From: Pseudomonadota bacterium
GTDB taxonomy: Bacteria; Pseudomonadota; Gammaproteobacteria; Burkholderiales; Burkholderiaceae_C
Direction of reading: 5' to 3'
DNA length: 64,000 nt
NCBI GenBank assembly: GCA_021808445.1
Contig: JAKBBP010000001.1
Coordinates: 157,636 to 221,635, forward strand
The position numbers and the translations under genes are program-made. Of the stretch, positions 1 through 8,109 are shown one piece after another. The notes under the pieces are model-generated. The model saw nothing but the letters and a program-made list of their open reading frames with translations, made no database searches and was not told the origin of the DNA. Within the stretch, counting starts at the first letter, position 1, and each line of letters begins with the position of its first letter.

Positions 1-665
1 TTCAGGCGCACCAGCTTGAACAGCGAATACTTGGATTCGCCCGCCGCGCGCTCCTCATGCCCCACCTCGATTTCCGTGGGGTTCAGGGAGAAGGTGTAGG
101 CCAGCGCGGGCACGAAGGTGTTGACCTCGTTGCAGCGATTGATGGTGTCGACCACGTGGCGCCCGTAGGCCCGCAGCATGCAGCCCTGGTCGGTCATGCG
201 CACATGGGTGATGGTCTCGCGCAGCCGGTTCATCCACATGCTGGCATTGCGCCGGAACCAGCTGTCCTGGCGCTGGCGCCGGATGCTGCCGACGTAGTCG
301 TGGCCCTCGCGCATCTTGGCCACCAGCCTGCCGATCTCCTCCGGCGGATTCTGCAGGTCGGCGTCCAGCGTGACGATGATCTCGCCGCGGCAATGCTCGA
401 AGCCGGCCAGGATGGCCATGTGCTGGCCGTAGTTGCCGTTGAACAGGATCACCCGGGTCACGTCCGGGCGCTGGCGCTGCTGCGCCGCCAGCAGCGCCGC
501 CGAGCGGTCGCGGCTGCCGTCGTTGATGAAGATCACCTCGTAGCGCTCGCCCAGCGCATCGAGCGCCGGGTACAGGCGGGCGAACAGGGCACCCAGGCCG
601 TCCTGCTCGTTGTATACGGGCACGACCACCGAAAGTGCGGGCTGGATGGAAGGCTGCTGGCTCAT
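1..665 (-). CDS. Family 2 glycosyltransferase, ArnC/undecaprenyl-phosphate sugar transferase-like (C-terminus cut by window edge)
   Basis: Reverse-strand reading from ATG (663-665) gives MSQQPSIQPALSVVVPVYNEQDGLGALFARLYPALDALGERYEVIFINDGSRDRS...ILFNGNYGQHMAILAGFEHCRGEIIVTLDADLQNPPEEI, with GT2 motifs (VVPVYNE, NDGSRD, DADLQ). Start overlaps the end of the upstream aminotransferase gene. Confidence 0.85.
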   Translation of the reverse strand, partial: MSQQPSIQPALSVVVPVYNEQDGLGALFARLYPALDALGERYEVIFINDGSRDRSAALLAAQQRQRPDVTRVILFNGNYGQHMAILAGFEHCRGEIIVTLDADLQNPPEEIGRLVAKMREGHDYVGSIRRQRQDSWFRRNASMWMNRLRETITHVRMTDQGCMLRAYGRHVVDTINRCNEVNTFVPALAYTFSLNPTEIEVGHEERAAGESKYSLFKLVRL

Positions 666-1822
666 ACCCCGAATTCTCGCAGCACTGCCGAAAGTTCACG
701 AAGCACCCGCTCGACGTCCCCGTCGCGCATCGCGGGAAACAGCGGCAAGGTGAGAATGCCGGCACCGATGCGCTCGGCGTGCGGGAAGTCCCCCGGAGCG
801 AAGCCGAGCTTGCGGTACAGGCTGAACAGGTGGATGGGCGGATAGTGCACGCCGGTGCCGATGCCGCGGTCCTTCAGCGCCTGCATCACCGCGGCGCGCG
901 GCGCCTGCTCGGGCAGCACCACCTGGAACATGTGCCAGTTGGAGTCCGCGAACTCGCGCGGCGGCAGCTGCAAGCCGCGCGCGCCCAGTCCGGCTGCCTC
1001 GGCGGCCTCGAAGTAGGCCCGCGCCAGCTCGCGCCGGCGCGCGTTGAAGGCCTCCACGCGCTGCAGCTGGCCCCAGCCCACGCGGGCGGCCACGTCGGTC
1101 AGGTTGGCCTTGCCGCCCACCAGGTCGACGTCCATGCCGTCGAGGCCGAAGCGCCTCACCCCCTGCAGGCGGTAGCGCTCGGCCAGCGCGGGGTCGGCGT
1201 CGGCGGGAAGCACCAGGCAGCCGCCCTCGATGCTGGTGGCATTCTTGTTGGGGTGGAAGCTGAAGGAGGCGAAGTCCCCGAAACTGCCCACGCGGCGCCC
1301 GCGCCAGCTGCTGCCGATGGCCTGCGCAGCATCCTCCAGCACCCGCAGGCCGCGGCGAGCGGCGATGTCGTACAGGCGATCCAGGTCGCAGGGCAGGCCG
1401 GCCAGGTGCACCGGGAGCAGCACCCGCGTGCGCGGGCCGATCGCCGCCTCGACTTGCCCGACGTCGAGGTTGCGGGTGAGCGGGTCGATGTCCACGAACA
1501 CCGGGCGCGCGCCCACCGTCAGGATCACGTTGGCCGTGGCCACCCAGGAAAGCGGACTGGTGATGACCTCGTCGCCCGCGCCGACGCCCATCATGCGCAG
1601 CGCGATCTCCATGGTGACGGTGCCGGAATTGAAGGCGCGCACCGTGCGTCCCCCGAAGTACTCCGACAGGGCCTGCTCGAAGCGCGCATTCCATGGCCCG
1701 GTGGTCAGCCAGCCCGAGCGCAGGACCTCGACCACCCCGGCGATGGTCTGCTCGTCGATGTCGGGTCGGGTGAAGGGCAGGAATTCGTCGGCCTGGCCGC
1801 CGGCGGCGTGGAGGGAGGACAT
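662..1822 (-). CDS. DegT/DnrJ/EryC1/StrS (ArnB-like) PLP-dependent sugar aminotransferase
   Basis: 386 aa ORF; FLPFTRPDIDEQTIAGVVEVLRSGWLTTGP, EDAAQAIGSSWRGRRVGSFGDFASFSFHPNKNATSIEGG (PLP-lysine region typical of the family). Confidence 0.88.
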   Translation of the reverse strand: MSSLHAAGGQADEFLPFTRPDIDEQTIAGVVEVLRSGWLTTGPWNARFEQALSEYFGGRTVRAFNSGTVTMEIALRMMGVGAGDEVITSPLSWVATANVILTVGARPVFVDIDPLTRNLDVGQVEAAIGPRTRVLLPVHLAGLPCDLDRLYDIAARRGLRVLEDAAQAIGSSWRGRRVGSFGDFASFSFHPNKNATSIEGGCLVLPADADPALAERYRLQGVRRFGLDGMDVDLVGGKANLTDVAARVGWGQLQRVEAFNARRRELARAYFEAAEAAGLGARGLQLPPREFADSNWHMFQVVLPEQAPRAAVMQALKDRGIGTGVHYPPIHLFSLYRKLGFAPGDFPHAERIGAGILTLPLFPAMRDGDVERVLRELSAVLREFGV

Positions 1823-1831
1823 GGAAGGCTT

Positions 1832-2203
1832 TCAGGTACGGGCGAGCAGGACGACGCCGGCGATGATGATGGCGATCCCCAGCAATTTCTGCGCACTCAG
1901 GGATTCTCCGAACAAGCCCCATGCGGCGAAGGCGGTGACCACGTAGCCCAGCGAGAGCATCGGGTAGGCGATGGACACCTGCACGCGGGTCAGCGCGAGG
2001 ATCCACACCACCACCGAGATCCCATAGCAGGCCAGGCCGGCGAGGATTTGCCACTGCATCGCGAAATGCAGTCCGGCGCGCAGGATATGGCCGGCGGTGA
2101 AGGTGAAATGGCCGGCGGTATCGGCGCCGGCCTTGATGAGCAGTTGGGCGGCGGCGTTGAGCATCACGCCGGTGAGCACGAGCGCGAAGGCCACGGGGGT
2201 CAA
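1832..2203 (-). CDS. Small EamA/SMR-type membrane protein, ArnE/ArnF-like flippase subunit
   Basis: In-frame tail of ORF 1832..2884: (TTG)[30 protein letters not shown]...SIAYPMLSLGYVVTAFAAWGLFGESLSAQKLLGIAIIIAGVVLLART; TTG start overlaps the stop of the ArnT-like gene. Confidence 0.75.
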   Translation of the reverse strand: MTPVAFALVLTGVMLNAAAQLLIKAGADTAGHFTFTAGHILRAGLHFAMQWQILAGLACYGISVVVWILALTRVQVSIAYPMLSLGYVVTAFAAWGLFGESLSAQKLLGIAIIIAGVVLLART

Positions 2204-3990
2204 GGTCGCTTCTCCTGGGGAGCCTGGGGGGATGGGGCATTCCACGCCGCCGGCAGGCGCGAGCGGGCACGGCGCGCCGCGGCACCGTAGTCCTGGTCGG
2301 GTCGGGCCACAACCACGTAGCGGGGCGTGCTGTCGATGACCAGCAGCGGCAGTCCGAGCGCGCGCAGCGCCGGCAGTTCGCCGCTGGGCATGAAGGCCAG
2401 CGGCAGCTTCGCGCGCAGCCAGCGCGCGGCGAAATCGCGCAGCGTGGGGACCCACAGCGAGGGTTGCTGGTCGATGCCGAAATCGAGCTCGCCGCGGTAT
2501 TGCACCACCGTGACCTCGCGCCGCAGGTAAAAGGGCAGCGTCTGGTCGTAGGTGGCCACCGTGTAGAAGGGCTGCCCCTTGTGCAGCCAGGGCCGGATGG
2601 CCGCGACCACGTCGCGCGTGGAGGCGGTGCGTCCGAGAATCTGGAAGGCCTGGGTGGCCACCGTCAGTCCGACGAACATGCTGCCCGCCAGGGCCAGCAC
2701 CGCCAGGCTGCGGCGTCCGCGCCGCTCCCAGCGCAAGGCGGCGAGCGAGCCGCCCAGGCCCAGCACCGCCGTGATCTCCAGCCACCAGCCGAAGCGCTGG
2801 ACCAGCGCGCCCGGGGTCACCGCGGAGCCGGCCCGCCACAACTGGGTGAAGCCGATGCCGGCGGCCAGGCTGAGCAGCGCCCACAGCGCGAACTGCCAGC
2901 CCACGGCGCGCGCTGGCGCGCGTGCGAGATACTCGCCCAGCAGCAGGGCCAGCGCCGGGAACAGGGGCAGCACGTACGACGGCAGTTTGGAATGCGAAGC
3001 GCTGAAAAAGACGAAGATGAACCCCGTCCAGATCACCAGCACGCGCCGCGTGCGCAGCGAACCTGGGCTCTCATCGACCGGCGGACGCAGGCTGCGCATG
3101 CCGCTGCGCCACAGCGCCGGCGCCAGCGTGCCCAGCCAGGGCATGATGCCCAGCAGCACGATGGGCACGAAGTAGTACCAGGGGCCGGGGCGCGAAAGGT
3201 CCGGCGTGGCAAAGCGATCGAACTGCTGGTAGATGAAATAGAAGTGGAAGAACTCGGGGTTGCGCAGTTGCACCATCACATGCCAGGGCAGCGCCACGGC
3301 CAGCAGCAGGGCCAGCCCGGGAAGGATGTGCAGGCGACGCCACAGGCCCCACTCCAGGCTCCACAGCGTGTACAGCACCAGGGTCATGCCGGGGAAGGCC
3401 AGCCCGATGAGACCCTTGGACAGCAGCGACAGCCCCATGAACGCCCAGCAGGCCAGCATCCAGCCCCGCTCGGCGGCGCGCGAGACGCCATCGCGCTGGG
3501 CCAGCAGGAAGCTCAGCAGGCTGCCGCCGAGGCAGGCCGACACGCCCATGTCCAGGGTGTTGATGTGGCCCATGGCCAGCCAGTACACGCAACTCGCCAG
3601 CACCGCGCCGGCGTACAGCCCGGCGCGGCGCCCCCACAAGCGCCAGCCGGCCAGAGCGGTGAAGGCGATGCCGAACAAGCCGCTGAGTCCGGTCCACAGG
3701 CGCGCCTGCCATTGCCCGATGCCGAACAACTCGTAGCTCGCGGCCGTGGCCCAGTATTGCAGCGGGGGTTTCTCGAAATACTTGAATCCGTCCAGGCGCG
3801 GGGTGACCCAGTCGCCGGTGGCCACCATTTCACGCGGGATCTCGGCGTAGCGCCCTTCATCGGTGGGCACCAGGTCGCGCAGGCCCAGTACGCCCAGCCA
3901 CAGCACGGCCAGCAGCGCGCCCAGCACCATCAGGGCGCGGCGCGAGGGCAGGGGGTCTCGGAGGCTTTCTTCGGAGGTGGAGTGGGTCAC
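2200..3990 (-). CDS. ArnT/PMT-family (GT39/GT83-like) lipid A aminosugar transferase-like membrane glycosyltransferase
   Basis: 596 aa multi-pass protein with [41 protein letters not shown], the ArnT/PMT periplasmic loop signature. Confidence 0.85.
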   Translation of the reverse strand: MTHSTSEESLRDPLPSRRALMVLGALLAVLWLGVLGLRDLVPTDEGRYAEIPREMVATGDWVTPRLDGFKYFEKPPLQYWATAASYELFGIGQWQARLWTGLSGLFGIAFTALAGWRLWGRRAGLYAGAVLASCVYWLAMGHINTLDMGVSACLGGSLLSFLLAQRDGVSRAAERGWMLACWAFMGLSLLSKGLIGLAFPGMTLVLYTLWSLEWGLWRRLHILPGLALLLAVALPWHVMVQLRNPEFFHFYFIYQQFDRFATPDLSRPGPWYYFVPIVLLGIMPWLGTLAPALWRSGMRSLRPPVDESPGSLRTRRVLVIWTGFIFVFFSASHSKLPSYVLPLFPALALLLGEYLARAPARAVGWQFALWALLSLAAGIGFTQLWRAGSAVTPGALVQRFGWWLEITAVLGLGGSLAALRWERRGRRSLAVLALAGSMFVGLTVATQAFQILGRTASTRDVVAAIRPWLHKGQPFYTVATYDQTLPFYLRREVTVVQYRGELDFGIDQQPSLWVPTLRDFAARWLRAKLPLAFMPSGELPALRALGLPLLVIDSTPRYVVVARPDQDYGAAARRARSRLPAAWNAPSPQAPQEKRP

Positions 3991-4035
3991 GGCGGAGTGC
4001 GCAACGGTGCGCGGGCGGCATTTTAGCCGCGCGCC

Positions 4036-4083
4036 GCCCGCCCCCCGCGGGGCTCTCGGCGCCGCGGCCCCCTGGGGTGTTGC
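4036..4083. repeat. Candidate GC-rich intergenic repeat (ccgccccccgcggggctctcggcgccgcggccccctgggg)
   Basis: Non-coding strip between the ArnT-like start and ald stop; resembles the dyad-rich GC intergenic repeats common in Burkholderiales and shares GCC-CCCCG and GGCGCCG elements with 13926-14003. Confidence 0.35.
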
Positions 4084-4092
4084 GACAGCCTG

Positions 4093-5211
4093 CTACAGCG
4101 CCAGCGCCTGCCGGGCCGGCAACAAGGGCAGGCCCAGCGCCTGGGCCACCGCCGGGTGGGTGATGTGCCCGAGGTGCACGTTCAGCCCGGCCAGCAGCTG
4201 CGGGTCTTCCGCGCAGGCGCGGGCCCAGCCCTTGCCGGCCAGGTCCAGCACGAAGGGCAGCGTGGCGTTGTTCAGCGCATGCGCGGACGAACGCGCCACC
4301 GCGCCGGGCATGTTGGCCACGCAGTAATGCACCACGCCGCATTCGACGTAGGTGGGATGGTCGTGGGTGGTCGGGCGCGAGGTCTCGAAGCAGCCGCCCT
4401 GGTCGATGGCCACGTCGACGACCACCGCGCCCGGGCGCATGCGTGCCAGCATGTCGCGCCGGACCAGCTTCGGCGCGGCGGCGCCCGGCACCAGCACCGC
4501 GCCGATCACCAGATCGGCACGCTCCAGCGCGGCTTCCAGGGCGTGCAGGGTCGCGTATTGCGTGCAGGCGCGGCCCTGGAACAGCTCGTCGAGCTCGCGC
4601 AGGCGGGGCAGGGATCGGTCCAGCACGGTCACGCGTGCGCCCAGGCCCGCGGCCATGCGCGCCGCGTGGGTGCCCACGGTGCCGCCGCCGATCACCAGCA
4701 CGTCGCCGGGGGGCACGCCGGGCACGCCTCCCAGCAGCACGCCGCGTCCGCCGCCGGCCTTTTGCAAGGCCACCGCGCCGACCTGCACGGCCATGCGCCC
4801 GGCCACCTCGCTCATCGGCGCCAGCAGCGGCAACTGGCCGCGCGCGTCGGTGACGGTCTCGTAGGCGATGGCGGTGCATCCGCTGCGCAGCAGCCCTTGC
4901 GCCTGGCCCGGGTCGGGCGCGAGGTGAAGGTAGGTGAACAGCAGTTGCCCCGGGCGCAGCATGCGGCATTCGGCCGGCTGCGGCTCCTTCACCTTGACCA
5001 CCATGTCGGCAAGGGCGAACACCTCCGGGGCCTCGGCGGTCATGCGCGCGCCGGCGGTTTCGTAGGCCGCATCGTCCGCGCCGATGCCCTCGCCGGCGCC
5101 AGCCTGCACCAGTACCTCGTGGCCTTGGTGCACGAGTTCGCGCACCGAGTCGGGCGTGAGCCCGACCCGGTATTCGTGCACCTTGACTTCCTTGGGAACT
5201 CCTACCAGCAT
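4093..5211 (-). CDS. ald: Alanine dehydrogenase
   Basis: [50 protein letters not shown]...VVKVKEPQ...[30 protein letters not shown]...[33 protein letters not shown]: alanine dehydrogenase family along most of its length. Confidence 0.95.
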   Translation of the reverse strand: MLVGVPKEVKVHEYRVGLTPDSVRELVHQGHEVLVQAGAGEGIGADDAAYETAGARMTAEAPEVFALADMVVKVKEPQPAECRMLRPGQLLFTYLHLAPDPGQAQGLLRSGCTAIAYETVTDARGQLPLLAPMSEVAGRMAVQVGAVALQKAGGGRGVLLGGVPGVPPGDVLVIGGGTVGTHAARMAAGLGARVTVLDRSLPRLRELDELFQGRACTQYATLHALEAALERADLVIGAVLVPGAAAPKLVRRDMLARMRPGAVVVDVAIDQGGCFETSRPTTHDHPTYVECGVVHYCVANMPGAVARSSAHALNNATLPFVLDLAGKGWARACAEDPQLLAGLNVHLGHITHPAVAQALGLPLLPARQALAL

Positions 5212-5324
5212 GCTGCGCACTCCTGCTTCGGGGAATGTCCACGATCGAGCGTCATCATGACGCAGGACACAATCCAAGTATCACGCTAGGGACATGCGAA
5301 ATCACATGAAGAAAACACTATTTT

Positions 5325-5352
5325 CTGCAATCCATCAACAAATTATTTGCAG
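5325..5352. promoter_or_regulatory. Inverted repeat CTGCAA-N16-TTGCAG in the ald/lrp divergent promoter (candidate regulator site)
   Basis: Directly readable: CTGCAA at 5325-5330 and TTGCAG at 5347-5352, in an AT-rich strip in otherwise GC-rich DNA. Confidence 0.4.
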
Positions 5353-5395
5353 TTAAAGGCGCAGAATTGTTGGCATTCCAACGGAGGCTACTGGG

Positions 5396-5857
5396 ATGAC
5401 CGAACTTGATCGTTTCGACCGCAGCATTCTGTCCTTGCTGCAAGGCAATGCGCGCATGGCCAACACCGAGCTGGCCGAACGCGTGGGCTTGTCCCCGTCG
5501 GCCTGTCTGCGACGGGTGCAACGCCTGGAAAAGGTGGGCATCATCGCCGGCTACGTGGCCTTGCTGGATCCGCAGGTGGTGGGGCGTGCCAGCACGATCT
5601 TCGTCGAAGTGACCTTGCAGTCGCAGACCGAGGAGGCGCTGGCGGCCTTCGAGCAAGCCGTCAGCGCCTGCGCCGACGTGCTGGAATGTCACTTGACCTC
5701 GGGGGATTTCGACTACCTGTTACGGGTCGCGGTATCCAGCCAGCAGGAGTATGAGCGCGTGCACAAGCGCGAGTTGGCGCGTCTGCCCCATGTCGCGCGC
5801 GTCAAGGGCGTGTTCGCGCTGCGCACCGTGAGCAGGCGCACCGACTATCCGCTGTAG
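5396..5857 (+). CDS. Lrp/AsnC family transcriptional regulator
   Basis: MTELDRFDRSILSLLQGNARMANTELAERVGLSPSACLRRVQRLEKVGIIAGYVALLDPQVVG; Lrp HTH and RAM domain; divergent from ald. Confidence 0.93.
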   Translation: MTELDRFDRSILSLLQGNARMANTELAERVGLSPSACLRRVQRLEKVGIIAGYVALLDPQVVGRASTIFVEVTLQSQTEEALAAFEQAVSACADVLECHLTSGDFDYLLRVAVSSQQEYERVHKRELARLPHVARVKGVFALRTVSRRTDYPL

Positions 5858-5908
5858 ACGAGCCTGGGCGGGGCGGGCGGCGGGCGCCCGCCCCGATCTC
5901 TCAAAGGA

Positions 5909-5924
5909 CTGTATTTTTATACAG
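5909..5924. promoter_or_regulatory. LexA-type SOS box CTGTATTTTTATACAG upstream of imuA
   Basis: Perfect CTGT-N8-ACAG with AT-rich spacer, matching the proteobacterial LexA consensus; 72 bp between the box and the imuA ATG at 5997. Confidence 0.85.
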
Positions 5925-5996
5925 TTTTTCGGTAGGCTTCGCTTCCCGCCCGGACATCCGGGCGCCATCGATCATCGATGTTCGCGAGGCCGTCCG

Positions 5997-6797
5997 ATGT
6001 CCGCCGTCGTTTCCTCCCTGTTGTCGTCTTCCGGGCTCGCCGCTCGTGTCTGGCGCGGCACCGATCTCGGGCACGCCGGCGCCCCGGTGCTGCACAGCGG
6101 CTGGGCTCGGCTCGATGCCGAGCTGCCCGGGGGGGGCTGGCCTTGTGGCGCCCTGACCGAGTTGCTGGTTCCGCGGGCCGCGCTGCTGGAGTGGCGCCTG
6201 CTGGGCACGGCCTTGCGCGCCGCGCTGCGCCCGGGTGGGCTCCTGGTGCTGGTGGGCCCGCCGGCGGTGCCCTATCTGCCGGGGTTGCGGGACCAGGGCA
6301 TCGACCCCGCGCAACTGGTGTGGGTGCGCAGCCGCGACGCCGGCCAGAGCCTGTGGGCCGCCGAGCAGGTGTTGCGCGCGGGAGGCGCGGCCGCGGTGCT
6401 GGCGTGGCTGCCGAGTTGCCGCGCCGAGGCCCTGCGTCGCTTGCAGGCCCACGCCCAGGAAGGCCGTGCCCCGGTGTTCGCGCTGCGTCCCGAGCAGGCG
6501 CGCGCCGAGGCTTCGCCGGCGCCTTTGCGCGTGCATGCGCGGCCCGGGGAGCCCTGGGAGCTGCGCGTCCAGGTCCTCAAGCGCCGCGGTCCGGCCCATG
6601 AGCAGGAGCTGCGCCTGGCCTCGCGGCCCGCGGGGCTCGCCCAGGCCATGGTCGAGACGCCCGGGTCCTGCGCAGGCATCGCGGCGTCGCGGGGGTGGGG
6701 CGCAGAGGCGCTGGAAGATCCTGTTGGCGAAACGCACCGGGTACCCGGGGAGCATGGCGATGCTATGGGTCGCATTGCTGGCCTGCGCCTGGCCTGA
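5997..6797 (+). CDS. imuA: ImuA, RecA-like translesion synthesis accessory protein
   Basis: MSAVVSSLLSSSGLAARVWRGTDLGHAGAPVLHSGWARLDAELPGGGWPCGALTELL...; position in imuA-imuB-dnaE2 cassette. Confidence 0.85.
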   Translation: MSAVVSSLLSSSGLAARVWRGTDLGHAGAPVLHSGWARLDAELPGGGWPCGALTELLVPRAALLEWRLLGTALRAALRPGGLLVLVGPPAVPYLPGLRDQGIDPAQLVWVRSRDAGQSLWAAEQVLRAGGAAAVLAWLPSCRAEALRRLQAHAQEGRAPVFALRPEQARAEASPAPLRVHARPGEPWELRVQVLKRRGPAHEQELRLASRPAGLAQAMVETPGSCAGIAASRGWGAEALEDPVGETHRVPGEHGDAMGRIAGLRLA

Positions 6798-8085
6798 GCC
6801 GAGCGGCGCGGCCGAGGCCGCCGCGGCGACCGCGCATGCGCTGGCCGTCTGGGGCCTGCAGTTCACGCCGCGCGTGGTGCTGCTGGAGCGCGCGGTGCTG
6901 CTCGAGCTCGAACGCAGCCTGCGCCTTTTCGGCGGGCAGGAGGCCCTGCGGCGGCGCATCGAGAAACACTCGGCCGAGCTCGGCGCCGCGGGCCAGGCCT
7001 GGGCCGCAACGGCCCTGGGGGCGCTGGCGCTGGCACGTGCGGCGGCGACGTCGACGCCGCCACGCGAGCTGGGTCGGGCGCTGGATGCGCTGCCGCTGCA
7101 ATGTCTGGATGCCGCAGCCGGACAGGCGGCGCTGCTGCAGCGTCTGGGTTGCCGAAGGCTGGGCGATGTGCGGCGCCTGCCGCGCGAGGGCCTGGCCCGA
7201 CGTTGCGGCCCGCAGCTGCTGCAGCAGCTCGACCAGGCCTATGGCCTGCGGGCCGAGCAGCATGCCTGGTTCAGCCTGCCGCAGGTCTTTCGTGCCCGCC
7301 TGGAGCTGCCAGCCCGGGTGGAGGATGCGCAGGCACTGCTGTTCGGCGCGCGGCGCCTGTTGCTGCAACTCGAGGGGTGGCTGGGCGCGCGCCAGGCTGG
7401 CGCCACGGCGCTGCGCCTGCGCTGGCGCTTCGATACCTCGCGCAGCCACGACGGATGGGGCGAGCTGGCGCTGCGCACCGCGTTGCCGCTGCGCAGCGCC
7501 GAGCAGCTCGCGGGCCTGCTGGCCGAGCATCTGGCCCGGCTGCGCCTGCCGGCTCCGGTGAGCGAGCTGGAGCTGGAGTTGCAGGACAGGCTGGCGCTGG
7601 CCGGCACCACCGCCAGCCTGTTGCCCGGGGCGTCGGCGCAGGACGCGGGGGTGTCGCGTGATCTGGTGCTGGCGCTGCAGCGCGTGGCCGCGCGCCTGGG
7701 GGCGCAGCAGGTGCTGCAGGGGGTCGTGCTGCCCGACCATCGTCCCGAATGGCAGCAGGCCTGGCATGCCCTGGGCGAGGCCCCGCGCGACGCGGCGACG
7801 GCGAGCGCGGGATCCGCCGGGCCGCGCCCGGGTTTCCTGCTGCGACGCCCCTTGCCACTGCGCAGCCGCGGCGGACTGCCGATGTGGCAGGGGGAGCTGC
7901 GCCTGCTGCTGGGGCCGCAGCGCATCGAAGGGGGCTGGTGGCAGCGCGACGAGGCCGGCGGCACGTGTCACGTGGCGCGCGACTACTGGGTGGCCGCCAA
8001 TGAGCGCTCCGGCCTGCTGTGGGTGTTTCGCAGCCGCGAGCGCGAAGCGCACGCCCAATGGTTCCTGCATGGCGTGTTCGCCTGA
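6754..8085 (+). CDS. imuB: ImuB, inactive Y-family polymerase-like protein
   Basis: In-frame ATG at 6754 of ORF 6235..8085: MAMLWVALLACAWPEP...ALAVWGLQFTPRVVLLERAVLLELERSLRLFGGQEAL...LQRLGCRRLGDVRRLPREGLARRCGPQLLQQLDQAYG; between imuA and dnaE2. Confidence 0.85.
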   Translation: MAMLWVALLACAWPEPSGAAEAAAATAHALAVWGLQFTPRVVLLERAVLLELERSLRLFGGQEALRRRIEKHSAELGAAGQAWAATALGALALARAAATSTPPRELGRALDALPLQCLDAAAGQAALLQRLGCRRLGDVRRLPREGLARRCGPQLLQQLDQAYGLRAEQHAWFSLPQVFRARLELPARVEDAQALLFGARRLLLQLEGWLGARQAGATALRLRWRFDTSRSHDGWGELALRTALPLRSAEQLAGLLAEHLARLRLPAPVSELELELQDRLALAGTTASLLPGASAQDAGVSRDLVLALQRVAARLGAQQVLQGVVLPDHRPEWQQAWHALGEAPRDAATASAGSAGPRPGFLLRRPLPLRSRGGLPMWQGELRLLLGPQRIEGGWWQRDEAGGTCHVARDYWVAANERSGLLWVFRSREREAHAQWFLHGVFA

Positions 8086-8109
8086 GCCCGCGGACCCGGA
8101 GCCCTTGCC

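Noticed and set aside
635-2290. Long plus-strand ORFs over the arn-like genes (also 2464..4026, 16324.. and 29522..31849 upstream parts)
   Set aside because: Antisense to strongly supported coding frames; only their in-frame tails, where noted, correspond to real genes.
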